A stretch of DNA of 64,000 nt from Musa acuminata AAA Group (lineage: Eukaryota > Streptophyta > Magnoliopsida > Zingiberales > Musaceae). Where the stretch lies: NCBI RefSeq assembly GCF_036884655.1, contig NC_088344.1:33313001-33377000 (forward strand). Reading direction: 5' to 3'. Of this stretch, positions 47,753 to 58,432 are shown piece after piece; within the stretch, counting starts at the first letter, position 1; each line of letters opens with the position of its first letter. A model generated the notes under the pieces. The model had not been told where the DNA came from, did not search any database, and saw nothing but the letters and a program-made list of their open reading frames with translations. Position numbers and translations under genes: made by a program.

Positions 47753-50700
47753 GCCGGGAACTCCTCCTCCTCTTCCTCCCCCAGAAGCCACACCGAGAGC
47801 CGGCAGAGGTCCAAGGCAGCGTAAGTAACCTGGACACTGACACACACACACACACGAACAAGAGACCAGATGATGCAAGGAATTGTCCGCTATCTTTTGA
47901 CCCTAAGAAGAGGCAAAAGGAAAGAGAGGAGGAGATGGAGGAGGCGGAGGAGGAGGTCAAAAGAGGACAGCAAGTAGCATTTACTCCCGAGGAGGGGACT
48001 TGTGAGCTCAGCTAAGCTTGCTTGGTGGATGAACACCCCCCACACCCCCGTCTCTCTCTGCAAAGGCCGAGCATTGAATGAGGCTGCGCCGGGGAAAACC
48101 CTTATCATGACACTGCTTTGAAGCTTAGATTCGGAGGCCATTTGTCCTCAAGCATGTCTTAGTTATCCTCAGTAACAACTACCAGGGTTAACAGCTCGGA
48201 GTTGTCTTGATGATGATGATGGCTTTCTTGTCCTGCAGAAACCCTAGCCATTTATTGCATGCAATTACTGCATGTTTAGGGTGAGGTGTTCCCATACGGT
48301 GCATGAGATGTTGGGTGACGACTTGCAGTCTTAAGAGCAGAGAGCGTGCGGTTTATCTACTCAACACCCTCACACTGTGTTCTTGGAACTCCTTTGGAGA
48401 ACACATCATGCACCTGTATGTATCTGAGAGGATTGCTGGCCGGAGTAAATGAAGGATGACAAATAATTATCTTTCTTAATACATTAGGATATAAATATAT
48501 GACACCATAATAAATGATAACATAGTCATTTACATAGTATTATTCTTCATATTCTCATATCTATACCTTTGATCAATTAGCATACTCTATCACAAAATCA
48601 CTTGCTCATAAGGTATTATACTCACATCGCTATGAGGTCGAAATCGAAATCTTAATCTTTCATGAGGACATGATAGAAGATCACTGATTATAGTAAATCA
48701 ATGATCCCAGTAAATTAAGATATATTATATTTCTTAATCAATCTATGATTTAAGGAGATATGGGCTAGAGTGCATTTATTCATTACTATTTTGACAAGAT
48801 AGTGACATGGGCATGGATGGGCCATCCGATCTGAATGGAAGATTGGAGTCAACCTAATGCCTTGGGTCATATGGTTGACCACATTACAATGTCATAGGCC
48901 TCCTCCAGTAGCCCAATTAGCATTGGAGATCAAAATGTTATACACCAACTTGATCATATTGATGTCTTAGTCTTATTATATTTTGATAAGTAAAAGTTGT
49001 TTATAGGGCTTTACCTCATCGAATGTTGGTAGATGCATGAATGGTGGATCATGTCAAGAATCCATCATCATCCTTCCATGTGGAAGACATGAATGAAGAG
49101 GAGCCCTATGTTCTTAAAGAGAGCTGTCCTTGGACTCCATCAATGGCCACCATGTGCTGCTAACTCGATGCAAGGCATGGCAGATGGACACAGATCAGGT
49201 GCTAAAGGGAGAAGAGGAAGAATATTACACATGCATGGTTGTAGACTGTCCTGTTGCCAAACCTTGGAGATCAATGGGAAGGATATCCCACTGAGGTTGG
49301 TGGTGATGACAACCAATGGATGATTTTATTATGTCGCGAAATCTATTGGTATTACTATCTAACAATGGTCTCATAGATCAATGAGATATCTCACTGACAT
49401 TAGTGGTGATGACAACCAATGGACGATTTTACTATGTCGTGTTACTATCTAACAATGATCCGATTTTTATTTTTTATATTACGATGGATCAAATTTACGT
49501 CATACAATTATAGCATCATTGTGAAAAATTAACCTTCATGATAATATTCACCTTGAAAATTCAAGTTAATGATGATTACTCATAGCGAACATTATGATAA
49601 TGTAGCTTAAAATTTTGGCTAATGATCAAAAGATAATTATCTAATGGAGGTTAAGTAATATATGTACACATACATATAAATGAGGGGATAAATACAAACA
49701 TCATTATTTTTGAAAGGATGTATATATTTATATAATTTTGAAAAAAAATATTAGAGAGAAATGAACAATACCAATAAGTAGTAAAATATTTTTTCCATCA
49801 ATAAGTTATGTACAAATAAATATATTTTAAATATTTATTTTAAAATAATATTTCTTAATATATAGGTAAAGCTTCATGTTTAGGAAATTCTTATTAAATC
49901 TTCCCTCACCTATCATCAAACAAGTAATGAATACTAATTGTATCATTGCTGCTAAACATAGTATATATAAATGACATGTCCATTAGAGAGCAAAGGAAGT
50001 TTCAATAAAGCAAAAAGAAATCTTGAGAAAGAAGATAGTATATTTTTATAAGAATATTTCATAACCAGTCATATGAAATCAATAATAGAATGTATTGCCT
50101 TTGGAGTTGAGAAATGATGTATTCATCCAACATCAATCATAGTTATAAAAAGGAAGACATTCCCAATATTATTTCATGTGAGGAATCTCTCTTGCAATCT
50201 TGTTCTAAGGGTCCCACAGTTGAGGTGGTCATGACCTCATCCTTGCAAAACCCTAATCATGTTACACTGCATGGTTCTTCTTTGTGATGAATGGTTGTTG
50301 TTGAGTGTGGCTTCCTCTTTTCCATTTCCTTTTCCTTTTCCTTTCACATGTTGTGCAATCCATCTTTAGCTTGCTATGGTTGTCAAAGTCCAAAAGATGC
50401 ATAGATGTGGGTCCAAAATTTTTGTTTCTTTTTTTCTATTTTATGATAGAAGCTTTTTATTCATTAATTAAAAATAATAATAAAGATATTTGATTGATGA
50501 GGACAGGTACATATTTCCTGTTGTGAAAGATCTTGATTCAACCAAAGCCACAATCAACCCAACTTGATCTTAATTGCCACATAATGTCTTGTCAACATGA
50601 ATAAGCCCTAAACATGGACATCATCCATTCCAATTTCCACTAAAAAATCTCAATAAATTATACATCAATTAAAAATAATTTTTAGTCATCATCTGAATTT

Positions 50701-51424
50701 TGCTATTGTGTTCATGCATGCATTAAACTTTAAATCAGTGTAGTTATTCATCTAAACTATTCCTAATAAAAAAAATCATATATAATTTTTTTATGCATAT
50801 AAGTACTGAACTTTGATTTAGAGAAATGAATATGAAAATGACTTATTTTGGGGGGATGCATGATTGATGTTCCACAACAAGGAACACCCATCTTGGTCTC
50901 TGCATGGAATGTGGCAATGAGGCCAAGGTTGTATGCCAAGTCAATGATTCTAAGGTTGTCTCTCATTTGTATCAATTTGCAGATGAGTTAGGTGAACCCA
51001 ATTAAGGTTCTTGAATGAATCCATTGTGGACCATGAAGATGATGACCTCCACAGGATTCACAGAGGTAAAACCGAGATGATGGGAGGGGTTGATGGACTG
51101 GTTGTTGCAGGTTGGCTTGGTCAAGCCTCTCATCTGAATTCTCTCTTCCTCACTACACTTGGCAGGCCAACAGCATCGGAGAGCATTAGGCAACCATGGC
51201 TGATGGGAAGCCTCACCTTCTTCTTCGTCTGCCATCACATCTTTCAGGTGGGACTTCCACTTCCGGTTTACCCGTTTGCTTCGGTTGCTCGAGTTCTTTT
51301 GAGGTTTATTGCTCTGTTGTTGCAGGTGAAGTGTCCATTTACTCTTGCTTGAGGTGGAGATAATGGTGGGTGGACTTCTCTCTTGATGAACAGAGAGTTG
51401 GCGGATGACATGTTCTGCTGAGAA
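47753..51424. other. Spacer between MYB (5' side) and DUF1666 (5' side)
   Basis: 3.7 kb between two divergently transcribed genes. MYB promoter sequence is at the left and the DUF1666 leader at the right. Apart from the tandem duplication at 49.28-49.48 kb I see only AT-rich sequence. The 212-residue minus-strand frame at 51002-51640 overlaps the DUF1666 first exon and intron and looks spurious. Confidence 0.5.
49282..49480. repeat. Two-copy tandem repeat, period about 102 bp
   Basis: Copies begin GATATCCCACTGAGG (49282) and GATATCTCACTGACA (49384). Both contain GGTGATGACAACCAATGGA, TTATGTCG / CTATGTCG and TTACTATCTAACAATG. The second copy lacks about 15 bp. Function unknown. Confidence 0.8.
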
Positions 51425-53842
51425 ATGGCGCTCCTTGGTTTCTGTTGCTGCTTCTTTCTTGTCTATCTTCTGATCGTTTTGATCAGCTTCATCGTCGATC
51501 ACGCTTTCAGGTAAGGGAGTCGTGGGAGCTGCTGCTGCTGCTTCGTTCCTCTGCGGCTGTATGTTGAGAGAGCTTGCTGTTTCGGTTTGTGTTGCGTGCA
51601 GGGATAGGAGAGGAGGAGCTTCGCAGAGAGATGAGCGCAAAGGTCTGCCTGAATCCTTGGGGGAGAAAGAGGAATCGTGCGTCAGGTTTAAGTTCCAGCA
51701 TCAGATATCGAATTACCAGAGAGGCAATTGCGATGAGGAACCAGAAGCGGCGTTACCTGTTGATGGAGGAGACGAGTCTTCTCACGGCTTCTCGTCCGAA
51801 AAAGACTTCCGCGGGTTCATGGAACAGCCGAAAGCCGCAACCTCTTGTACCGAGCTCGATTCAGGAGAAGAAGCAGCAGCAGCTGCCGATGATGATGCCG
51901 TGCACAATGCCAGCGATTCGATCGAGATCAAGGACAAGATATTGCCGAGAAATTATGAGGTCGTGGAAGAGAATGGAGCATGTTCTTTGTCGGAGGAATT
52001 CTCCGGCTTCGATTCGGAGACCGACTCCATTAGCATGAGCGATGGTTACTCGGTGCACGACCTCGTCGTGGACTCAGATGGTTTCTTGTCCGAGAGAGAC
52101 TTCGATGGAGAAGAAGAACAGCTGCGGAAGAGTCTGAACCAAGAAGAAGAAGAAGAAGAAGAAGGAGAAGAAGAAGAAGAAGAAGAAGAAGAAGAAGAAG
52201 AAGAAGAAGAAGAAGAAGAAGAAGAAGAAGCTGATGACAGGCTTCAAGAAACAACGAATCTGCCATGTTCTCATGCACCCCAAATCGAGTTCACCGATTC
52301 CAGTGACGACGATCTTGATTCGACGAGCAGAGGTTGCAGTCCTATGAAGAGCCCTGAGGAAGTCCTCGATGCAGAAGAGGCAGGAGACGAACCAGATGCT
52401 GCTGCTGATGAGTCGGAGAAGAAGAATCAGTTCAAGGTCTCAGGAGACGAGGAGTACAGCGAGCTGGAGCTGCTCTGGGAGCACCAGGACCTGATAGAAC
52501 AGCTGAGGATGGAGCTGAGGAGAGCGAGGGACATCGGTCTGCCGACGATTCTGGAGGAGTCAGAGAGCCCCCGAACAGTGGAGGATCTGAAGCCATTAAA
52601 GATGGACGAGAGCTTCCTTCACGAGGATCCACTGGACGAGCTGCACAGGGCTTACAGGAGCTACAGGGAGAGGATGAGGAAGTTCGACATCCTCAACTAC
52701 CAGAAAATGTACGCAATAGGTCAGTCCAAATCCTTCTCCTCTCTCTCTCTTCCTCTCGCCATTGATTACATGCAGTAAGTAGTAACCATCAGCGTTCCTC
52801 CTCAATTTCCAGGTTTCCTGCAGGTGAAGGATCCTCTCAGATCACTGGGACCTCGAAAGACATTAGCCTTAGCAATCTCATCCATCCTCTCCCAAAGCTT
52901 CTGGTCGATTCGTCGAAAACCCAGCTCCGAACCTTCAGACAAGTTCATCAAGGAGCTTCAGAGTGACCTGGAAGTGGTGTACGTTGGCCAGACATGCCTG
53001 TCATGGGAGTTCTTGAGATGGCAGTACGAGAAAGCTCGGGAATTGCCGGAATCCGATCCATACCGAAGCCACCACTTCAATCAAGTGGCCGGAGAATTCC
53101 AACAGTTCCAAGTGGTCATCCAGAGATTCGTCGAGAACGAAACATTTCAAGGGCCGAGGCTGCCAAACTACATCAGAAACCGATGCGTTCTCCGAAATCT
53201 TCTCCAAGTTCCTTTGATCAGAGGTAAGCAACCTCCGAACCGCATCTGTTGCTCCTGCAAACCATCAACCGAAGGCCAGTTTTGTTGCAGAGGATGGAGC
53301 GAGAGAGAAGATGGAGGATCACCAGAAGGGATGCTATGACATCACAAGTGAGATGATAGAAGATGTCATGGAGGAATCCATCAGGATCTTCTGGGAATTT
53401 GTCAAGGCAGACAAGGATGAAACCCCAGGTATTCTGAAAGGGTTCATGGGAGCTCATGTCGACCTGCAAGACCCATCAGACTTTGACCTCATGGAAGACA
53501 TCCAATCCGATCTCCGCAAGGTGGTGCATGCTTCTCCAGTTCTTCAACTGTCTCTACTCCTCTCCTGTAATCTCCTCTTGTTTGGTGCAGAAAGAGAAGA
53601 AGCTCAAAGACATTGTAAGAACCGGCAACTGCATAGTCAAGAAGTTCAAAAGGCCAAAGGAAGATCGATCAAATCAGGACCTCTTCTTCTCCCAAGTAGA
53701 CCTGAAGCTGGTGGCAAGAGTGCTGAGAATGTCTACAATCACAACCGATCAATTGGTGTGGTGCCACAAGAAACTGAGCAAGATTAGGCTGGTGGAGAGA
53801 AAGATCTACAGGGAGCCTTCCTTCTTGCTATTCCCATGTTGA
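51425..53842 (+). CDS. DUF1666 / ribosomal-protein-L34Ae-family protein with N-terminal membrane anchor
   Basis: Plant-specific family of unknown biochemical role (the L34Ae name is historical). Exons: 51425-51510, 51602-52719, 52813-53223, 53291-53520, 53591-53842; in phase, 698 residues. The first exon (MALLGFCCCFFLVYLLIVLI) is a hydrophobic anchor or signal. Residues about 30-310 are low-complexity and acidic, including a Glu run (about residues 210-240) encoded by a GAA microsatellite. The conserved part starts ELLWEHQDLIEQLRMELRR and continues through DPLDELHRAYRSYRERMRKF, SDLEVVYVGQTCLSWEFLRW, YRSHHFNQVAGEFQQFQVVI and QRFVENETFQGPR to the C-terminus KIYREPSFLLFPC. The start was chosen because it alone supplies the family's hydrophobic first exon and joins in phase (AG/G codon). 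Confidence 0.9.
52141..52231 (+). repeat. Coding (GAA)n microsatellite, poly-Glu
   Basis: Nearly pure GAA over 90 bp with a single GGA interruption. It is read in the Glu frame, giving about 29 Glu and one Gly in the DUF1666 protein. Length changes in multiples of 3 would keep the frame. Confidence 0.95.
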
Positions 53843-54686
53843 TCTACACAGAAAGATTCATTAAAATTCTTTCTTACAGCATCATTTTCTGTACGAAAAT
53901 TGGTGTGTTCTCCACACATTGTTAGGCAAGATGTCACCTTCAACAAATGTGAATCCAAAACCTGAATTGGTCAACAACAACAAGCTGTTTCCCTTCTCTC
54001 AGAAAACAGAGTCTCTTGCGTTGTTCTCAGAAAACATCATCTGCTGGGTGATGATTAGATCGAGTATGGCACATCAATGGATGATTAGATGTGATACGAC
54101 GAGGACTGGATCACCATGGCAGGCTGGGGTGGGGGGGGGGGGCGGGAGAGGAGAAAGGAATCTTGGACTCCTCGTCGTCACCGATGATGGAGAATGACAC
54201 GGGGTGAGGACAAGGAGGCCGTTGTTGGATCTCTCTTTGCGGACGGAATCGACAGAGCGGAGAAAGCGATGCACAACAGTGACGAAGCCCGTGGATGGGA
54301 CCTCGGGCGCGGGCTGTAACACCACCAGTGGGAACTAAGGGACAGCCGTGGTTCACATGCCGTCTGTTGTTGCTGGTTGCCGCCATTAATGAGAGATTGG
54401 AGCCTTGCAAGCAAGCTCATATGCTTGCTTCCGAGGGATCACAGGAGGTGGATTTTGGCTGCGTTTTCTGGCACCAGAAAGAACAAAGGCCAAAGTCTCA
54501 GAGCACTCACACAAAGACTTCATCTTCTTCCTCCGAGCCCGAGCTATGACTTCCATTTGCACTACTCTCTGCGATCATAAAGAACAGTCAATAAAGAAAC
54601 ACACTCTCCCTCTACCCAAAAAAAAAGGGAAAAGAATCTGAAAATAAATTTAGATTGAAGATCTGATAATTACTTTACTTCAAAAA

Positions 54687-54738
<52 letters not shown>

Positions 54739-54850
54739 CTCATACACACACACACACTATTTTTTTGGTTATTAAAGAGAGGGAAAATGAGAAAAATTAT
54801 GAATTGATTTCAATAGAATTGTAACCAATATAAATAAAATAATATTTCAT
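53843..54850. other. Spacer with DUF1666 3' UTR and (TA)n tract
   Basis: Begins with the DUF1666 3' UTR. A G run (54127-54141) and short GC-rich frames near 54.1-54.55 kb have no family character. A (TA)n tract spans about 54689-54735, followed by a short (CA)n. Confidence 0.55.
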
Positions 54851-54930
54851 GTCAAGAATGGGATTCGAACCCATGCCCTTTCGGACCAGTACCTGAAACT
54901 GGCGCCTTAGACCAACTCGGCCATCTTGAC
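54851..54930 (-). tRNA. trnL-CAG: tRNA-Leu (anticodon CAG)
   Basis: On the minus strand the 80-base gene begins GTCAAGATGGCCGAGTTGGT and ends GGTTCGAATCCCATTCTTGAC (first G shared with the stem). The acceptor stem pairs GTCAAGA with TCTTGAC. The A box (TGGCCGAGTTGG) and B box (GGTTCGAATCC) are intact. The anticodon stem CCAGT/ACTGG encloses loop TTCAGGT with anticodon CAG. The long variable arm (GGTCCGAAAGGGC region) is class II, as expected for leucine. It is intronless, and a TTTT terminator follows on the minus strand about 10 bases downstream (around 54835-54840). Confidence 0.96.
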
Positions 54931-55414
54931 GTTGGTGCGATGATAATGATCTTTCTAATATTTATCTTTTGAATGCGGAAGAATCACAATTTTGTCTTTC
55001 TCGCTGCTTTTGTACGTGACATTGCCATCTTTTCCACGTACTACTCTGACCTCAGTTTCTCCGAGCAAATTGGACGCTTCGGTTGCGTACAATCTGTTTG
55101 ATTGAATGTCAAGCTCAGCTAGGGATTGGATTTTTGTGAACTCATTCAGCTAATACTTCCACTGCTACTGCAGAACATTGTAGCAGGGATTAAGGGGCGT
55201 CGATCGTGTGAACACATCCACAGGATGGCGGCGATCGCCTCCTCGTCTCTGTCGTCTCCTGTCCACGAATTAATACAGACCGACGTGTGAAGGATCAGCA
55301 CCTCATCATGCAGACGTGGGGTGTACGTCTCTTCCTTTCCTCTTCCATAGCCTCGCCCATAAGTATGGCGACGCAGACAGCTGCAGCACGTACTCGTCTC
55401 GCCTTCACCCCGAG
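54931..55414. other. RNase T2 promoter region
   Basis: About 480 bp between the tRNA and the RNase start codon. AATTAATACAG at about 55267 is a weak TATA-like candidate. Nothing else is clear. Confidence 0.4.
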
Positions 55415-56314
55415 ATGAAGCCTGCCGTAACCCTTCTTCTGCTTCTTCTTCTTCTTCCCCTCCTGGCTGCCCAAGATTTCGACTTCTTCTACTTCGTTCA
55501 ACAGGTCCGCTAGTAGTGATCGATCTTTCTTCTTCTTTTTCTTCTTAATGCTTCGATGCTAACCATGTTCTTCATGCAGTGGCCGGGCTCGTACTGCGAC
55601 ACCAAGCAAAGCTGCTGCTACCCTTCCACCGGGAAACCAGCGGCCGACTTCGGCATCCACGGGCTGTGGCCCAACTACAACGATGGCTCGTACCCGTCGA
55701 ATTGCGACCCTAAGAGGCCTTACAATGCGTCCGAGGTGCTTCGTTTTCGTCTCCTCTGCCGCTGTTGATGCTTGTCGCATGGTCCTGTGACATGCATGGA
55801 TTCTTGATGTGCAGATCAACGACCTAATGGGGAGAATGCGATTGAGCTGGCCAACCCTAGCTTGCCCCAGCGGCGACGGCTCCCGTTTCTGGAGCCACGA
55901 GTGGGAGAAGCACGGCACCTGCTCGGCGTCCGTCCTCGACCAGCACTCCTACTTCCAAACAGCTCTCGACCTCAAGAAGCGAGTCAACCTCCTCAAGCTT
56001 CTGCAAGACGCAGGTACGTACCACAAGCTTGTGGCTTCCTCCAAAGGATGGCATGCAAGACGCCATGGTGCTTGCTGCATGCTGTTGCAGGTGTTCGACC
56101 AGACGGCGGCTTTTACGGCCTGGGGGACATATCTAGCGCCATCGGAGATGCCATCGGCTACGCTCCCGGAATCGAGTGCAACGCCAATGAATTCGGGAAC
56201 AGGCAACTGTATCAGATCTACGTGTGTGTGGATACTTCGGGGAAGGAGCTCATCCGGTGTCCTGTCTACCCTACGAGTAAGTGCTCTTCCCGAATCGAGT
56301 TCCCTCCGTTTTGA
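55415..56314 (+). CDS. Secreted S-like ribonuclease, RNase T2 family
   Basis: Cleaves RNA through a 2',3'-cyclic phosphate; S-like members work in phosphate recycling, senescence, wounding and defence. Exons: 55415-55504, 55580-55735, 55815-56013, 56091-56314; in phase, 222 residues, family-typical. The first exon is a signal peptide (MKPAVTLLLLLLLLPLLAAQ) followed by DFDFFYFVQQWPGSYCD, the standard mature start. CAS I is FGIHGLWP (His57). CAS II is HEWEKHGTC (Glu111, His115), so both catalytic histidines and the acid are present. Cys residues of the usual disulfides are visible (SYCD, SCCYP, SNCD, LACP, IECN, YVCVD, IRCP, SKCS). The C-terminus ends IEFPPF. The gene looks intact and active. 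It resembles RNase LE / RNS1-type proteins, but I cannot assign a specific ortholog. Confidence 0.95.
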
Positions 56315-56411
56315 GAGGTCAACTTATATGTATCTAATAATAAATATTATTTCGGCACAAAGCTACTTCAAGAATCCCATAAACATATGCCAAAATAAAT
56401 AGAATCTATCC

Positions 56412-56417
<6 letters not shown>

Positions 56418-56474
<57 letters not shown>
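56418..56474. repeat. (TA)n microsatellite
   Basis: About 56 bp of pure TA just downstream of the RNase T2 gene. Confidence 0.95.
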
Positions 56475-56476
<2 letters not shown>

Positions 56477-56639
56477 ATAGTAAGATTATTCATCTCTGAT
56501 GTAGCTCAAATAAAATAAAAAATTATAAATAGATATTAAATATGTATTTTTAAATATTTTTTTAAAGAAGAGATATATGTTAAATAATTCTTAGTTTTAT
56601 TATTCATAAATAAGAAGATAATATGTAAGTTAAAGAGGG

Positions 56640-57400
56640 CTTTTTATGTGCTCAAATATGTCCTGCAAACATGAAATTTTCTAATCAATATTTATTTTAT
56701 TTAAAATAATTTTTATGAATGGCCACATGAATATACTTTTTATATAAAAACTAACTCTAAATGCTTATATGCAGATGATTTAATTTTTATTATCAATAAT
56801 ATCTCCGTGATTAAAGATTGTAAACTTTTGATGAAAACAGAGTTCGAGGTGATTGACTTCGGTCTAATGATATTTAGTGGACATCGAAGTTATATGAGAT
56901 AATAAAAAATATTTATTTCATGAACATATTATGATATAATAAAGGAATAATTAACTATGACATATTCTACTCCTCATGTAAGAAGCTATATTTTATTAAA
57001 TATAATGAGATTTGTATTTTATCTTGGTGAATATGCATTCATATAGTTTTTGAAGAAACATTTTAAAATATCAATATGGATATAGTGGCCTCTTTTATTT
57101 GTAATGCAATTTGACTAAAAAATTACTTCATGTAGTTCATATATAATAAGAAAATCCAATCAAGATTAATATTGATAATAAGTTAGTTATTATCCTAACA
57201 AAGGATCTAATCTATCATGAAAGATGTTGATACAAAATTTTATTTTATAAAAGATTGTGTCAAAAACCAAAGAAATAAGTAATATATATACTCACAAAGC
57301 CCCACAAATTTGAAGTATTTCTACGACTATGAATGAAACTTGACATGTTATGAAATAAGTTTAAGAGGGATGAATATTGAAATTAAACTTGTGTCAATCC
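56640..57400 (+). mobile_element. Decayed Ty1/copia pol remnant (RT end and RNase H)
   Basis: Translation at 56763 gives LYADDLIFIINN, then KTEFEVIDFGLM. This is the copia RT catalytic block (YVDDL) followed by the EFEMTDLGLM block. At about 57178 a frame reads NKLVIILTKDLIYHER, then after a frameshift VDTKFYFIKDCVKN, matching the copia RNase H NKSAI.L.KNP..H.R.KHID.+.HFIR block. At about 57320 EVFLRL and FKRD-like residues and a purine tract (AAGAGGGATG) mark the pol end. Stops and frameshifts make it non-functional. No complete LTR was delimited. Confidence 0.8.
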
Positions 57401-58240
57401 TTCCCCCAAGTACCATAAAGAAATTTATTATTCTAAGAAGTGAAACACATTAAAGAGCATATAGAAGAATGAACTAAATTGACTATTAGTTATTGAAAGA
57501 TTGAAAAAAAGTCTAGAAAAGATATTCATATTAAATGTAATGAATATGAAGTATTTATGGAGAATACATAAACCCTATGTATTGGGTCATGAAGGTCATA
57601 GTGTTGAAGTTATGGTGAGTTTACTTTTAATAAAATAAAGTAAACTATGGCTCCTATCCATCAAATTGTGACTTTGATAGGTTTTACAATAAAGTGAATG
57701 AGCTTGAAATTGAAAAAGATAAGTGGTAGCACTAAGGATGCTAGGATTTAATAAATATAGATAAGTATAAAATAATTAAGTAAAACAAGAAGAGTTAGAA
57801 GACCCACTTTGGATTGAAGGATCAAAAATAAAATATTTCAAGAGATAGTCATAAATAAAATATAATCAAAGGGTTAGATCAATCGTATTCCCTGAGTTAA
57901 TACATCACTGATGCTTTAAAGATAAGGCACATTAATCACTAATATTCTTAGCCTTGAACAATGAAATGATAATCGAGTGGATGGTTGTTGTTGACGAGAG
58001 CTACGTTGGAATGATGGTGTTGTTTCTTTTGATGATGGTGTTATTGATGTAATAGTGATGATATTACTGTGATGGTTGAGGATGACGAGAGAAGAATAAA
58101 AAAAGAAAAAACTAGATAAAGATAAAACTTCTTACCCTTGAGAACTCCCTTATTATTGCTTATATATCACACCTAAGATCCTTAATGGCTATAAGCTCTC
58201 AGCTCTTCTTCAAGTGGCAAAAGAACAGAAGCCGTCTCAG

Positions 58241-58432
58241 CTACTCACTCAAGCTGTTGTACTTCCTAATCACTTTGGAAATCTTCGATGTTGTGATAAA
58301 TTCTCCAGATTTTTCACAGTGCTGAGCTTGAGAAATTTCATGGACTGATGAGGTTTCCTCAGCATTGGTAAAAGCAGCTGACACAGTAGTATTAGCTTCA
58401 AAGTCCCATTTTATCTTGGAGTTTGGCAACAT
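58241..58432 (-). pseudogene. Possible displaced C-terminal coding segment of the CUE gene
   Basis: Overlaps the end of the CUE frame in the next register. It reads KIKWDFEANTTVSAAFTN and onward to KVIRKYNSLSE before a stop. A one-base shift near 58400-58430 would fuse it to the CUE frame. It could also be chance. Confidence 0.35.

Larger units (their letters stand above)
56315..58397. other. AT-rich spacer with copia remnant
   Basis: Includes the RNase 3' UTR, a (TA)n tract, the copia pol remnant and, from 57.4 to 58.2 kb, AT-rich sequence that may include a decayed copia 3' LTR. I could not fix the LTR ends. A small (TGATG)-rich stretch is at 57970-58085. Confidence 0.5.

Noticed and set aside
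51002..51640. 212-residue minus-strand frame
   Set aside because: It overlaps the first exon and intron of the DUF1666 gene on the opposite strand, has no recognised family, and the plus-strand gene model is complete and in phase.
52030..52283. Minus-strand poly-Leu and poly-Phe frames
   Set aside because: Antisense readings of the coding GAA repeat in the DUF1666 exon.
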